DNA from: Argonema galeatum A003/A1
Lineage (GTDB): Bacteria > Cyanobacteriota > Cyanobacteriia > Cyanobacteriales > Aerosakkonemataceae
Assembly: GCF_023333595.1 (NCBI RefSeq)
Contig: NZ_JAIQZM010000021.1
Coordinates: 1 to 38,108 of the forward strand
Direction of reading: 5' to 3'
Length of the DNA: 38,108 nt
The notes beneath the pieces are model-generated. The model saw nothing but the letters and a program-made list of their open reading frames with translations, was not told the DNA's origin and did not search any database. The number at the start of each line of letters is the position of its first letter. Position 1 is the first letter of the stretch. Both the position numbers and the translations under genes were made by a program. This document shows, piece by piece, positions 26,517 through 35,262 of this stretch.

Positions 26517-28049
26517 CTAAATTTTGTTGAGTTTATCTACTATCTCATCTAATTTGGCTTCATCCACACTCTCTTTATTTGACCTCTTTTCCAGTGCTTG
26601 TCTCAACCTGTAAACTTCATGTTTTGTGTCATTCAAATGATTAATGCCTTCCTGAACATTGTCTATGACAACTTGAAGTTGAGAGTTGTTAGTATTGGAT
26701 TGGTTATTGATAGTTTCGGAAATGCGATCGCCGACAGCCTGAATACCCAGACTAACACCCTCTGTATAGTTCCTCAGCGTCTCCACTAAATTCGTCAGTT
26801 CCACTTGTAATTTATCGAAATTATCGCCTCCAGATTGTAATTCCATAATTGACTGGAAACTCGGCAATGCTTGCTGGAGTTGTGTAAGAATCTCATCGAG
26901 AGATTTCTGATGGTTTTGATACAAATCTAAAAATTGCCCTGATGTCTGATTAATACTGCTGACTTCTTCTTGCAAACTCAAGAACTGCTGACTGGAACGT
27001 CGCAGTTCGCTCACTGCTTTTTTTATTGATTGAACCGATTCAGCTAAAATGGAAGCAGAATGAGAAAATTCAGCTTGCGTGCTAGCCATATCTGCTGTCG
27101 CCTCGGATAACCTTTGGGGAAATTGGCTATGCTCAAATATTTGGCCCACTTGTTCAAAGCGATCGGCAGTTATCATCATCGCCGCCACAGCATTTGCCAA
27201 GTCATTAGCAGATGTTTTAAATTGATTAGCACCACTAGCTATTGTACCAGAAGATTCCGCAAATCTGGTGTATACCTCTTCTGCTAGTTGAGTCGCTTTA
27301 ATATTAGCATCAAAAATTTCTTGCAGTTTATCTTTCAGAGAACCTTCCACCGCTTCTCTTACAGTTACCCCAAATCTAGTTAAGAAATTTTCAAATGAAT
27401 CTGCCATACCATGCACTATTTTATCCAGGCGAGTTTGACCCTGTAGTGTGGGATGATAAACATTATCAAGATAATCTTCTAGAGAATTAATAAGTTGATA
27501 CTTGACAAGATTAGCATTGAATAGCAAGTTAACTACTGTTAACAAAGCACTAAAAAGTATTCCAGTTAAGCTAGTGGTGAAGGCAATTCCCATACCTTGC
27601 AGTGGTACTTGCAATTCCCGCACCAAATCGCTAACATTGCTGGCATTGGTTTGACCGATCGTTTGACTAAGTGCCGACAAATTGATGATAATACCTAGAA
27701 AAGTCCCCAGCAATCCAAATGATAGAAGTAAGTTAGGGAGAATGCGGCAGTAATAATCAATTTGTTCGCAGGATATTCCCCAAACTGTCTCTTCGCTATA
27801 AACTTGATCTATTAATGCTCCAGTATTAACCTGCTCTAAATTACTACTGGCTTCTTTAAACCTTGACTTCAGGTTTTTAACGATATTAGGTTCCGTTATA
27901 CTGCTGTTACCAGCGAGCAACATTTTCACTTTAACCACTTGCTCCGCCAGATGGCTATGGAGAGCAAAGCGTAATAAAATAGCAGCTATAGATGGCAAAA
28001 TTACAAGTACGAAAGTGAGAAAAACTAAGTAAGGCGGTACTAGCGGCAT
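26517..28049 (-). CDS. MotA/TolQ/ExbB-type channel with long coiled coil, ZorA-like
   Basis: 510 residues. TM1 is at about 6-27 (YLVFLTFVLVILPSIAAILL). A cytoplasmic segment follows, then the MotA/ExbB core with ILPNLLLSFGLLGTFLGIIINL (about 103-124) and GIAFTTSLTGILFSALLTVVNLLF (about 154-177). From about 215 to the end it is nearly continuous helix/coiled coil with heptad-like Leu/Ile (QAVGDRISETINNQSN, NHLNDTKHEVYRLRQALEKR), forming a long cytoplasmic tail. This layout is that of Zorya ZorA rather than of short ExbB/TolQ proteins. It immediately precedes the ZorB-like gene. TTAAGG upstream is a modest ribosome site. Confidence 0.87.
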   Translation of the reverse strand: MPLVPPYLVFLTFVLVILPSIAAILLRFALHSHLAEQVVKVKMLLAGNSSITEPNIVKNLKSRFKEASSNLEQVNTGALIDQVYSEETVWGISCEQIDYYCRILPNLLLSFGLLGTFLGIIINLSALSQTIGQTNASNVSDLVRELQVPLQGMGIAFTTSLTGILFSALLTVVNLLFNANLVKYQLINSLEDYLDNVYHPTLQGQTRLDKIVHGMADSFENFLTRFGVTVREAVEGSLKDKLQEIFDANIKATQLAEEVYTRFAESSGTIASGANQFKTSANDLANAVAAMMITADRFEQVGQIFEHSQFPQRLSEATADMASTQAEFSHSASILAESVQSIKKAVSELRRSSQQFLSLQEEVSSINQTSGQFLDLYQNHQKSLDEILTQLQQALPSFQSIMELQSGGDNFDKLQVELTNLVETLRNYTEGVSLGIQAVGDRISETINNQSNTNNSQLQVVIDNVQEGINHLNDTKHEVYRLRQALEKRSNKESVDEAKLDEIVDKLNKI

Positions 28050-28144
28050 GGCAAAAACCTTAAGATTCTGATGATAAACTGTTCTCGTGTTTTAAGAGGA
28101 TCTTCCGAGCTACCCTCGACAAGGAGGCAGAGTCTCCTAGTTGA

Positions 28145-28169
28145 CGTGACCAGGTTCAACCTGGTCACG
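28145..28169. terminator. Perfect 12-bp-arm hairpin before the ZorA-like gene
   Basis: CGTGACCAGGTT and AACCTGGTCACG are separated by one base. On the minus strand it follows the Rpn-type stop (28177) and precedes the ZorA-like start (28049). It could attenuate transcription or be a REP-type palindrome; no clear T-run. Confidence 0.55.
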
Positions 28170-28176
28170 CTAAAAT

Positions 28177-28983
28177 TCAGTTATTATCCACAGAATTCTG
28201 TAGACTTTGCACTTGTTCAATTGTCAGTCCTGTCAGACTTGCCACTTCCTCTACAGGCATATTTCTTTGCAGCAAAGTACGAGCAATTTGCTCTTGAGTT
28301 TGCTGAATACCTTCCTGTCTGCCCTCCAGACGACCCCGCTGAAATCCAGTTCGCAAAATTTCTTGATAAATCACTGATTCCCTCATAACTTCCTCCCGTA
28401 GGATTGTTTTAATGACCTCTTCCTTCAATACTAACCCAGCTAAGATGGCGGCAGTACCAACTAAGTTAATTTGTACCATTCTTTCTGGTATTTCCTCAAT
28501 CAATTGTGCGGCTTGATTGAGGATTTCTTGGGGATTTTCCGTATTGCTTAACACGGCAAATGGTAATAATCCCACACAATTAGGATTGAGAAATTCACTT
28601 GGCTGTCTTTCCCATAAGCGAATCACATCGAATGAATGAGTTGTTCTTTCTAAAAGAAAAGAAGTTTGCTGCACTAATTGGGAACCTGTCTTTCGCAAAT
28701 AAATGACTATTTGGCGCATTCTTTTTTGTGGAAAACGACGATAAACGCGCAGGCGATAGTCAGCCATCCGAAAAGGTATTGCGGGATCGGGATCGGTTTG
28801 AAACTCTAAATGGAGTACTAAATTATTATCAACATCCTGTAGAATTAGAGAATCTGCTCTAATTGGTTCTAAGGATAATTCGGAAAGACTCAGTAGAGTT
28901 AAGTTGACTGGTGAACCTAATAGCCAGGTGGCGATATCGGCTGTGAATTCTTCGGTGATAAATTTGCAAACGTTGTCGTACAT
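28177..28983 (-). CDS. Rpn/PD-(D/E)XK family protein (second copy)
   Basis: 268 residues, paralogous to 19987-20808: SLEPIRADSLILQ, NLVLHLEFQT, FRMADYRLRVYRRF and IMRESVIYQEIL all match. The C terminus differs: a charged Glu/Gln-rich helix (RGRLEGRQEGIQQTQEQIA) and MPVEEVASLTGLTIEQVQSLQ replace the DUF4351-like end. It lies between the tubulin-like and ZorA-like genes with palindromes on both sides (28145-28169 and 29017-29044), so it may have been inserted into an older operon. Start ATG 28981-28983. Confidence 0.85.
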   Translation of the reverse strand: MYDNVCKFITEEFTADIATWLLGSPVNLTLLSLSELSLEPIRADSLILQDVDNNLVLHLEFQTDPDPAIPFRMADYRLRVYRRFPQKRMRQIVIYLRKTGSQLVQQTSFLLERTTHSFDVIRLWERQPSEFLNPNCVGLLPFAVLSNTENPQEILNQAAQLIEEIPERMVQINLVGTAAILAGLVLKEEVIKTILREEVMRESVIYQEILRTGFQRGRLEGRQEGIQQTQEQIARTLLQRNMPVEEVASLTGLTIEQVQSLQNSVDNN

Positions 28984-29016
28984 ACACCCTTGAATAATTT
29001 TGGTGAGAAGTTTGTT

Positions 29017-29044
29017 GGTTGGGTTGATGCAACGAAACCCAACC
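29017..29044. repeat. GGTTGGGTT...AACCCAACC palindrome
   Basis: Nine-bp arms (29017-29025, 29036-29044) around GATGCAACGA, a common cyanobacterial dispersed repeat. It lies between the tubulin-like stop and the second Rpn-type gene. Confidence 0.75.
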
Positions 29045-29057
29045 TATGCCGCGATTG

Positions 29058-32000
29058 CTAAGAGTATTTTTGCAGGATTTGTTGACGTTTTATTTCGTAC
29101 CCTTTTTGAGTAATCAAGTCATCTTTTAATTCCTGTTCTAACTTTTGTAGTTCGATCTGTTTGGGATCGGTAGAATCTACGGGCTCTAAAAATTCGGCTG
29201 AGATAACTTCTAGCTCCTGGGGAGGTTTTCTTGGCGGAGAATTTGGTGCTGAGATGGATTTAACTCGCGCTTCCATCTTTTTGCGGAAGCGATCGATGAT
29301 TCCTTCTTTGGCTACTGTGGTGGTAGTTCCCGAAACTCCCACTACGGTTGCTTTGTAGGGATAATTGGGGTCTTCTTCTGGTAGTTTATCGACGCGATCG
29401 ACAAATTGCCTCAGTTTGGGTAAGTAGTAATCTTGCCAGCGATTTGGTTGTCTCTCTATCTGTGTTTCCGCACCCTCCAAAAGTTGCTTCAAAGCTCCAG
29501 TCATATCGCTTCTGTTAGCGAGTTCTTCTAAAGCCTGACTCCACTCCGGACTGAGCGCGGCAGTATTGTGAGTATCTCGCAAACCATCGTAATATTGAAA
29601 TTCCAACTGCTGAGTTTTCGGGTTCTGCTTAATTAACTCAAACGCCAAACAAGGATAGAAAACATCCTCCAAATCCTCGATCGTTCTGGCATCTGGAGGA
29701 ATAATATCGGTAAATACAGTGCGATAATCGTTATGGAGAAAACCACCCATATTATTCTCTCGAATGTAAGGGTTTCGCATCGCTTCCAAACCGCTAATCA
29801 ATCGGAGAGGAAAACCGGCATATTCAGTCACGATTAAAATTTCGTCTTCAGCTTGAGTTGGTTTGAGCGCATTTTCCGAAATTCCCGAATCGCTGGTTAG
29901 AATGCTTTTAAACTGCTGCACTTCCGAATCGTCAGTATCTTTAAATCCCACTAAGTCACTTCTTTTTGCTGGTGTTTGGTGGAAGTAAGGAGCGCTCAAA
30001 TTTAAATGCAGCAGCGGTTCTGCTTCCTTTCTAACTTGTGCCAAACGAGTACGTCGTTCGGAAGCGTTGTAATTTTGAATGAAACGCTTAATTACTGATT
30101 TGACAATTTGATTGCTGCGAGATCCAAACAAGCTGTCTACTTTCAGGTCTATTTCTTTTTGGAGTTGTTCTTGATTGGTGCGCTCCATTAGATAAGCGAT
30201 CGACTCTTCGACTCCCGCTGCTTCTGTTATTTCCTTACTCAGTAGCACCAATTGGGATCGAAAATCATTGCTGGGCAACAATGTTTTGTAACAATTTTCA
30301 ATATCTTCATTGTCAAAAATTGCCTCGCCGCTCATTTCATCAAAATTAATCTCTCTGAGATCGCTTTCCTCTTTTTCGTAGTCGCTTTTCAAGTTATCAA
30401 CTACCCGACTGAAACCAGCCATTTGAGTCGATCGATCGCGCAGGTGCTTTTGCAAGTTATTGACAATTTGGAGAGCTTCTTGAGTGACGGCAAAATCAAA
30501 ATTACGTTTGATTAAATCGCAAACTTCCCGCACTACTCTTTTGGCTTCTGTTTGCACTTCTCCATTTTTACCGAAAGGCTTAAATTTCTGCTCGATATCT
30601 TCAATTACCTGTTCTGCATCCCGCCATTTCTTCTCCAAATCTTCTAATTTGCGTACCCCACCAAATTCAGTAATCTCCTCCTCTAGCTGTCGCTGATATT
30701 TATCCAAATCTGTTTGCAAAGCATCTAACCAGTCGCGAGCGCTCTTAATCGAAAAATTGGCAGTTCCCGGTGTCATTAAAGTTGCCAAAAATTGATCGAT
30801 GTTTTCCTTGAGTTGTTTCAAAATTTCTGGGCTTACTTGTATCAGTCTGGTCAGCCAAATTCCTCTCGTGCTTTCATTTTCACCAGGTTGGGTTTTTCTA
30901 AATTGCTCTCGGAATTCGCGCGGCAAAGTTTGTCTTAAACCATTGCGATCGTCCTTATTTTTGGACTCGTTGATTGCTTTTTCTAACTTAGTATTTCTCC
31001 AACTGTTCAGCGTACCGACAAAAGTCTTATTCGATTCTTGAACCGCTTCTGCTAATCTGGTAGTAAAACCATCCCTTTGCGCCAAATCGCTATGCCAATT
31101 ATATTGAACTATAAATTGTTCAAATAACCGTTGAGGATCTGGGCTTTGTCCCGAACCATTTAACCAGAATGCAACTAATTTCAAACTAATCCGAGTCAAA
31201 GCGATTTGCACTATGATATCGCGGGGAAAATAAATTGCCGCCAATCCAAATGTTAAATACTGCTGAACGTTGGGACGGGGATGCTCGTCCCACTGAATCA
31301 TGTGTGAGGTAAAATTATCCCTCATTCCCTTCACAACAGGTGCTAATTCGCCGGAAAAATCTAGCGCAATTTTATGCGCGATTACGTTGCACAATTTCGC
31401 TTGTTTGAGAATTTTATAGTCGCTGCTGGTTTGATTGGAAACTAAATATGCGTAGTCAAAAGGCGGTCGTGTTTCCCGCACGAATTTTGTAGTTTGCATA
31501 TCGTAACAAACTTCAAATTTTGTGCTAGGAGTGGTATAATGATTGAGTTCTTTGAGAGCGGCGTAAGTATTGGCGATCATGTTAGGAGTATTGCCATATA
31601 ACTCTGGACTAATCACCAAATAACCAACAATTTTGGCTTTGCTATCGCCATAACTTTGCCTCAAACTATAAGCGACATCCAAAAACATCCCACTACCCGT
31701 ACCACCGCAGAGAGAACCAACCACAAAAATATTCAATCCCTCTTCAACTGTTAGTCCCAATTTCAGTAAGGTTGCTTCGTGTCCCCGCGTGCGATTTTCT
31801 GCTGTTTGAATGGCACTTTGAATTTTGCGATAGTTGTGAAAAAAGGCCAATCTTCCTACAGGTCGAATTCCTTTTGCGCCTTCTTCCACTGCTTTGATAT
31901 TCCGCAATAATTGCGGCGGAAACCATCTGGCGATATGGTCGTATGGGCCTTGGCGATCGTAATTCGATCGGCGTTCCATTCCTTGCACGAAATTAGTAAC

Positions 32001-32279
32001 TTCCGATGATGTCATGGTGGCGCCGACTTTTTCTGCTTCCCGGAAACTTAAGTCAACACCGTGATAGGTACTCCCCGTCCGCAATCCAGATACTTGGGTA
32101 GCAGCTTTGTCGGTGTCGATGTGGACAAAACTTACGATCGGCAATTTGGTTAAATCGTCATAGCGATCGACAATTAACCGCCGAATTCGCATCAAAACAT
32201 CTCGACCAGTACCGCCTAATCCTATACAAATTGTGCGGTTAATGCCACGAAACTGGTTGTTACTGGTTGATTGAGTCAT
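29058..32279 (-). CDS. Tubulin/FtsZ-like GTPase with long helical C terminus
   Basis: 1073 residues. The N terminus has a Rossmann-type start (RTICIGLGGTGRDVLMRIRR, 15-34), FVHIDTD, and at about 188-201 the tubulin signature loop SLCGGTGSGMFLDVAYSLR, fitting the bacterial Tubulin_2-like group rather than cell-division FtsZ (about 400 residues). A domain to about 380 is followed by long charged helices and coiled coil (about 500-720), a mixed region, and a short C-terminal motif LEQELKDDLITQKGYEIKRQQIL resembling SHOCT domains. Start ATG 32277-32279 has a perfect AAGGAGGT six bases upstream. It lies in one minus-strand block with VWA, ZorA-like and ZorB-like genes. GTP binding and polymerisation are inferred from the motif. 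Confidence 0.85.
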   Translation of the reverse strand: MTQSTSNNQFRGINRTICIGLGGTGRDVLMRIRRLIVDRYDDLTKLPIVSFVHIDTDKAATQVSGLRTGSTYHGVDLSFREAEKVGATMTSSEVTNFVQGMERRSNYDRQGPYDHIARWFPPQLLRNIKAVEEGAKGIRPVGRLAFFHNYRKIQSAIQTAENRTRGHEATLLKLGLTVEEGLNIFVVGSLCGGTGSGMFLDVAYSLRQSYGDSKAKIVGYLVISPELYGNTPNMIANTYAALKELNHYTTPSTKFEVCYDMQTTKFVRETRPPFDYAYLVSNQTSSDYKILKQAKLCNVIAHKIALDFSGELAPVVKGMRDNFTSHMIQWDEHPRPNVQQYLTFGLAAIYFPRDIIVQIALTRISLKLVAFWLNGSGQSPDPQRLFEQFIVQYNWHSDLAQRDGFTTRLAEAVQESNKTFVGTLNSWRNTKLEKAINESKNKDDRNGLRQTLPREFREQFRKTQPGENESTRGIWLTRLIQVSPEILKQLKENIDQFLATLMTPGTANFSIKSARDWLDALQTDLDKYQRQLEEEITEFGGVRKLEDLEKKWRDAEQVIEDIEQKFKPFGKNGEVQTEAKRVVREVCDLIKRNFDFAVTQEALQIVNNLQKHLRDRSTQMAGFSRVVDNLKSDYEKEESDLREINFDEMSGEAIFDNEDIENCYKTLLPSNDFRSQLVLLSKEITEAAGVEESIAYLMERTNQEQLQKEIDLKVDSLFGSRSNQIVKSVIKRFIQNYNASERRTRLAQVRKEAEPLLHLNLSAPYFHQTPAKRSDLVGFKDTDDSEVQQFKSILTSDSGISENALKPTQAEDEILIVTEYAGFPLRLISGLEAMRNPYIRENNMGGFLHNDYRTVFTDIIPPDARTIEDLEDVFYPCLAFELIKQNPKTQQLEFQYYDGLRDTHNTAALSPEWSQALEELANRSDMTGALKQLLEGAETQIERQPNRWQDYYLPKLRQFVDRVDKLPEEDPNYPYKATVVGVSGTTTTVAKEGIIDRFRKKMEARVKSISAPNSPPRKPPQELEVISAEFLEPVDSTDPKQIELQKLEQELKDDLITQKGYEIKRQQILQKYS

Positions 32280-32285
32280 TTTTTT

Positions 32286-32293
32286 ACCTCCTT
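32286..32293 (-). promoter_or_regulatory. Strong Shine-Dalgarno of the tubulin-like gene
   Basis: AAGGAGGT, a full match to the anti-SD core, six bases before the ATG. It is much stronger than the sites of the neighbouring Rpn-type genes and suggests high translation of the tubulin-like protein relative to them. Confidence 0.8.
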
Positions 32294-32307
32294 CTTATTA
32301 TCTTCTC

Positions 32308-32340
32308 AGAAACCCGGTTTCTCCAAGAAACCGGGTTTCT
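32308..32340. repeat. AGAAACCCGGTTTCT palindrome upstream of the tubulin-like gene
   Basis: Perfect 15-bp arms around CCA, the inverse of the copy inside the CHAT gene at 24841-24871. It lies directly after the Rpn-type stop at 32344 and before the tubulin ribosome site, so it may separate their expression. Confidence 0.85.
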
Positions 32341-32343
32341 TTC

Positions 32344-33288
32344 TCAAAGTAATTGCTGAAATTCCGAGATTGAATTAACTGTAATCGCTACTCGATGAAG
32401 TTGTTTCAGCACCGACACATCATTGATTTTATTCAGCGCTTCATTCAGTTCTGGCGATACCTCTTGAAACCGCATTTCCAAAACTTCAATTACATCCCCT
32501 CGGACAGCTTGCAAAACTCCCTGCTGAATTCCTTCTTCTATAGCTTCTTCTTCAATCCTACTTAAAAAACGCATTCTTCTTTCCTCCTGATAGCGATTTA
32601 CTTCTTGCTTAAATTGCTGCTGTAATTCCCTCGGTAAAGCCATCATTCGATCGATCGCTCGAAATAGCTGCACTATATCGTCTCTAGTGTAACCTTTTTC
32701 AAAAAGTCCCCGCACCAAAGTCCACTTCCAAAGTTTCCGTTCTTCCAGATTACCGCTCGTGGCTTTTGTCTTCAAATGTGCCATGATCATAATGGCAAAA
32801 GGATTAGCACTTTGTTCCAAATCCTCCCACTGACTTTCGTAATCTAAGACTTTGACTATGGGAAAGTGCATCCGCAACTGAAAGCCATCCAAAACATACT
32901 CATATAAAGCTGGTCGCCAAGAATTTGTTTCATCTCCTAAAACTGCTAAACTAATCACTGGTCTTTCGTATTTATCGAAAGCTCGATAATTATATTGATA
33001 CATCCGTTTCGCAAAGTCTGATTCGGTTTGGCTTTGAACTTCTATATGAATTAATACCCAAGTTTCCTCTCCATTCAGCAGCCAAACTTGAAACAGTTTA
33101 TCTGCTAGTCGCTTACCTGATTCGGCTTCTCCTACTATTTGTTGCAGTTCTTGTTCCAAAACGTGAAAACCGCGACTCCAATCAATTAAAGGATGAAGTT
33201 GAGCAAAACACAGCAATATAAATTGCTCGAAATATAGCTCGATCGCTTGTTTCCAACTATTGTCATAATCGGCTGGCGGTGTTGTCAT
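32344..33288 (-). CDS. Rpn-like PD-(D/E)XK/putative transposase family protein (divergent)
   Basis: 314 residues, only distantly like the other two Rpn-type proteins. The nuclease-like core reads GKRLADKLFQVWLLNGEETWVLIHIEVQSQTESDFAKRMYQYNYRAFDKY, with Asp...Glu-x-Gln in the expected order. The C terminus has EEEAIEEGIQQGVLQAVRGDVIEVLEMRF, common in this group, and a DUF4351-like end. It starts at ATG 33286-33288, 16 bases after the VWA stop, so it is cotranscribed with it. Role unknown; possibly a passenger in the operon. Confidence 0.82.
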   Translation of the reverse strand: MTTPPADYDNSWKQAIELYFEQFILLCFAQLHPLIDWSRGFHVLEQELQQIVGEAESGKRLADKLFQVWLLNGEETWVLIHIEVQSQTESDFAKRMYQYNYRAFDKYERPVISLAVLGDETNSWRPALYEYVLDGFQLRMHFPIVKVLDYESQWEDLEQSANPFAIMIMAHLKTKATSGNLEERKLWKWTLVRGLFEKGYTRDDIVQLFRAIDRMMALPRELQQQFKQEVNRYQEERRMRFLSRIEEEAIEEGIQQGVLQAVRGDVIEVLEMRFQEVSPELNEALNKINDVSVLKQLHRVAITVNSISEFQQLL

Positions 33289-33304
33289 TGCATTTCCTTG
33301 AATG

Positions 33305-34414
33305 CTATTTTATTAGTTTAATAACTATCTCGTAATCGCGTTTTCTAGAATCTGGACAATTCAACCTTATCCGGTATCCAGTGATGAGAGTCTGCACGGT
33401 GATTTCTCGACCGTTGTAATAAATTGGTGCGTCACCCGTTGGCACTAAGTAAAGTTTATCACCTTTCCGCTCTAAATATGCTCTCACTTCTGGCCCTGGA
33501 GTGTCAATTGAATCATCACAAGTAGAATCATATTCACCAATAGCAATTCGTTTTTTGTGTCCTAGATAGCAAATTTGGTCTTCTTCTTTGGCTGTGGCGG
33601 TAAAATCTACTATTAGCTGCCACTTCTTTTGTAGGCGATAATATTTTATTCCCGCCACCACTAAAGCAATGAATACTATGACGGAAATTGACGCTGGTAG
33701 CCACAGCTGCTTTATTAAATAAGGAGTAACCAAACAGGTTTCTCTACCGCCTGGTGCTGGGGTGCATAATTCCTGAACGGTAGGGTCAATATCAACAACA
33801 GTCAGGTTATATTCTTTATTATCGTTTGTTCGGATTGCCAATTTGCGATCGCGCATTGGCAAAGCCTGAATCCACTCCCGCCGCTGTTGACTTTCTTCGG
33901 AGCTTTCCACTCGAAAAGGACTGTCAGCAGGCGTTTCAATCCACTCTTGTCCCGATTTACTGAACAGGGGAGCATCGGTAATCCAAACAACTGACTGAGG
34001 CTTGATTGGCTGATTTTCTTGCAGCCGATCGTGATTGACTTGAGCAAGATTTTGATATATAATTAATTCTGCACGCTGAATATCTGTATTGCGGAGGTTT
34101 GGATCGCGATCGAGCGGTACAACCTGTAAGATTCTATCAATATCTTCTCTTTTCCCGTTAAATTCAATGGCTGGTGGTAGGGGATTTACATTCGTGGCAA
34201 AAGGAACGACGTAGACGGAATCTCCGGGGTGCAGACTATCTTGAACTATTTGACGCAGACGATTGCGACCTTCGTCATTTAAACCTACACTTTCGGTAAG
34301 ATCGATCGCCAGCACCACATCTCGTCCACCATGCAAACGGGCGACCAATTCAAGACCTGCTTTTTGGGAAGCAGTCAGAGGTTGCCCTGGAGTAACTTTT
34401 CTTGGAGGGGTCAC
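33305..34414 (-). CDS. VWA-domain membrane protein with FHA-like C terminus
   Basis: 369 residues. Residues 31-235 form a von Willebrand A domain with a variant MIDAS, Asp38-Leu-Thr40-Glu-Ser42 in DVVLAIDLTESVG (usual pattern DxSxS), then DSVYVVPFAT and SVVWITDAP. One transmembrane helix spans about 238-257 (LPASISVIVFIALVVAGIKYY) followed by basic residues. The last 95 residues (RIAIGEYDSTCDDS, EVRAYLERKGDKLYLVPT, APIYYNGREI, GYRIRLN) have the strand order of an FHA fold but lack a clear Ser-x-x-His phosphothreonine motif. The start is GTG 34412-34414, with an in-frame stop nine codons upstream; no good ribosome site. First gene of the tubulin/Zor-like block. Confidence 0.82.
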   Translation of the reverse strand: MTPPRKVTPGQPLTASQKAGLELVARLHGGRDVVLAIDLTESVGLNDEGRNRLRQIVQDSLHPGDSVYVVPFATNVNPLPPAIEFNGKREDIDRILQVVPLDRDPNLRNTDIQRAELIIYQNLAQVNHDRLQENQPIKPQSVVWITDAPLFSKSGQEWIETPADSPFRVESSEESQQRREWIQALPMRDRKLAIRTNDNKEYNLTVVDIDPTVQELCTPAPGGRETCLVTPYLIKQLWLPASISVIVFIALVVAGIKYYRLQKKWQLIVDFTATAKEEDQICYLGHKKRIAIGEYDSTCDDSIDTPGPEVRAYLERKGDKLYLVPTGDAPIYYNGREITVQTLITGYRIRLNCPDSRKRDYEIVIKLIK

Positions 34415-34663
34415 GGTGAAAAAGTTTATACCAGAAGCTTACATCTGAATATTGTATCTACTTCTCAGGTAATATGCGTTTTGAGGGGCTCTTGCCTCCC
34501 GCCTGGAAGGGAAGAAGGGAAAAAATGGCTCTTCCGTATTTACTATGCTATTTGAGCGCTTGTGCAGAGGAGCAGGGGAGCAGAGGAATAAAAATGTTAT
34601 TTTTTTGAACAAAAGCATAACAACTCCTCATAGCCAAAAATCCGATTTCACTGGGAGCGATTA

Positions 34664-35260
34664 TTAACGGATGGCGTTGCGAAATTCGACGACAGCATCA
34701 TATTGATCGGGAATATTAGCACAGCGAACTAATAACTCAATATCTAATTCCGGCAAAAAATTACTTCTTTCAATTAGTTCATAGTTCTCCCCTCGTAAAT
34801 AGTACAAAGATAACTTACCATTCCTCCATATCCATACTTCTGGAATTTCTAAACCCTTGTAAACCTCCAGTAAAGCAATACTCCCACTGGTAACAATAAC
34901 TTCTATGGCAAAGTCTGGAAATTCTTTGAATTCTCCAATAGAGTAACTTTCATCCGGTTCTAATCCTTTTTCTTCGGCCTTTTTACGATAGGTTGTAGAA
35001 CCAGAGGCATAAAGTCTAATATTAGTTTCTAAAGAGTAGGTTTCAACCAATCGCCCGATTACTGATTTTATCCTTTCATGTTTAGCACCCGGCATAAAAA
35101 ACTCCAGAGTTCCTTCTATGTAAATCATTTTCAACCCGGCATAATCATCCAGGGTGTCGCGGATAGTTTCGTATTGCTCCCAGGTAACTCCATATAAAGT
35201 TAGACGTCGATCTTCTTCAACTACAAAGTTTTCTGTTTTTTCTAAAATTTGTGGATTCAC
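34664..35260 (-). CDS. Uma2 family endonuclease-like protein
   Basis: 198 residues of the Uma2/DUF820 PD-(D/E)XK group, abundant in cyanobacteria. Visible motifs are LKMIYIEGTLEFFMPGAKHERI (glutamate of the first strand), EKGLEPDESYSI, FPDFAIEVIVTSGSI (Asp and Glu of the PD-(D/E)XK core) and LEVYKGLEIPEVWIW. The start is GTG 35258-35260; its ribosome site AAGGAG (35269-35274) lies inside the last codons of hisS, two bases before, so translation is coupled to hisS. The biological role of the family is unclear. Confidence 0.9.
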   Translation of the reverse strand: MNPQILEKTENFVVEEDRRLTLYGVTWEQYETIRDTLDDYAGLKMIYIEGTLEFFMPGAKHERIKSVIGRLVETYSLETNIRLYASGSTTYRKKAEEKGLEPDESYSIGEFKEFPDFAIEVIVTSGSIALLEVYKGLEIPEVWIWRNGKLSLYYLRGENYELIERSNFLPELDIELLVRCANIPDQYDAVVEFRNAIR

Positions 35261-35262
35261 GA

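Noticed and set aside
25729..28049. Complete Zorya system
   Set aside because: Only ZorA/ZorB-like genes are present; no ZorC, SNF2-type ZorD or HNH-type ZorE lies nearby.
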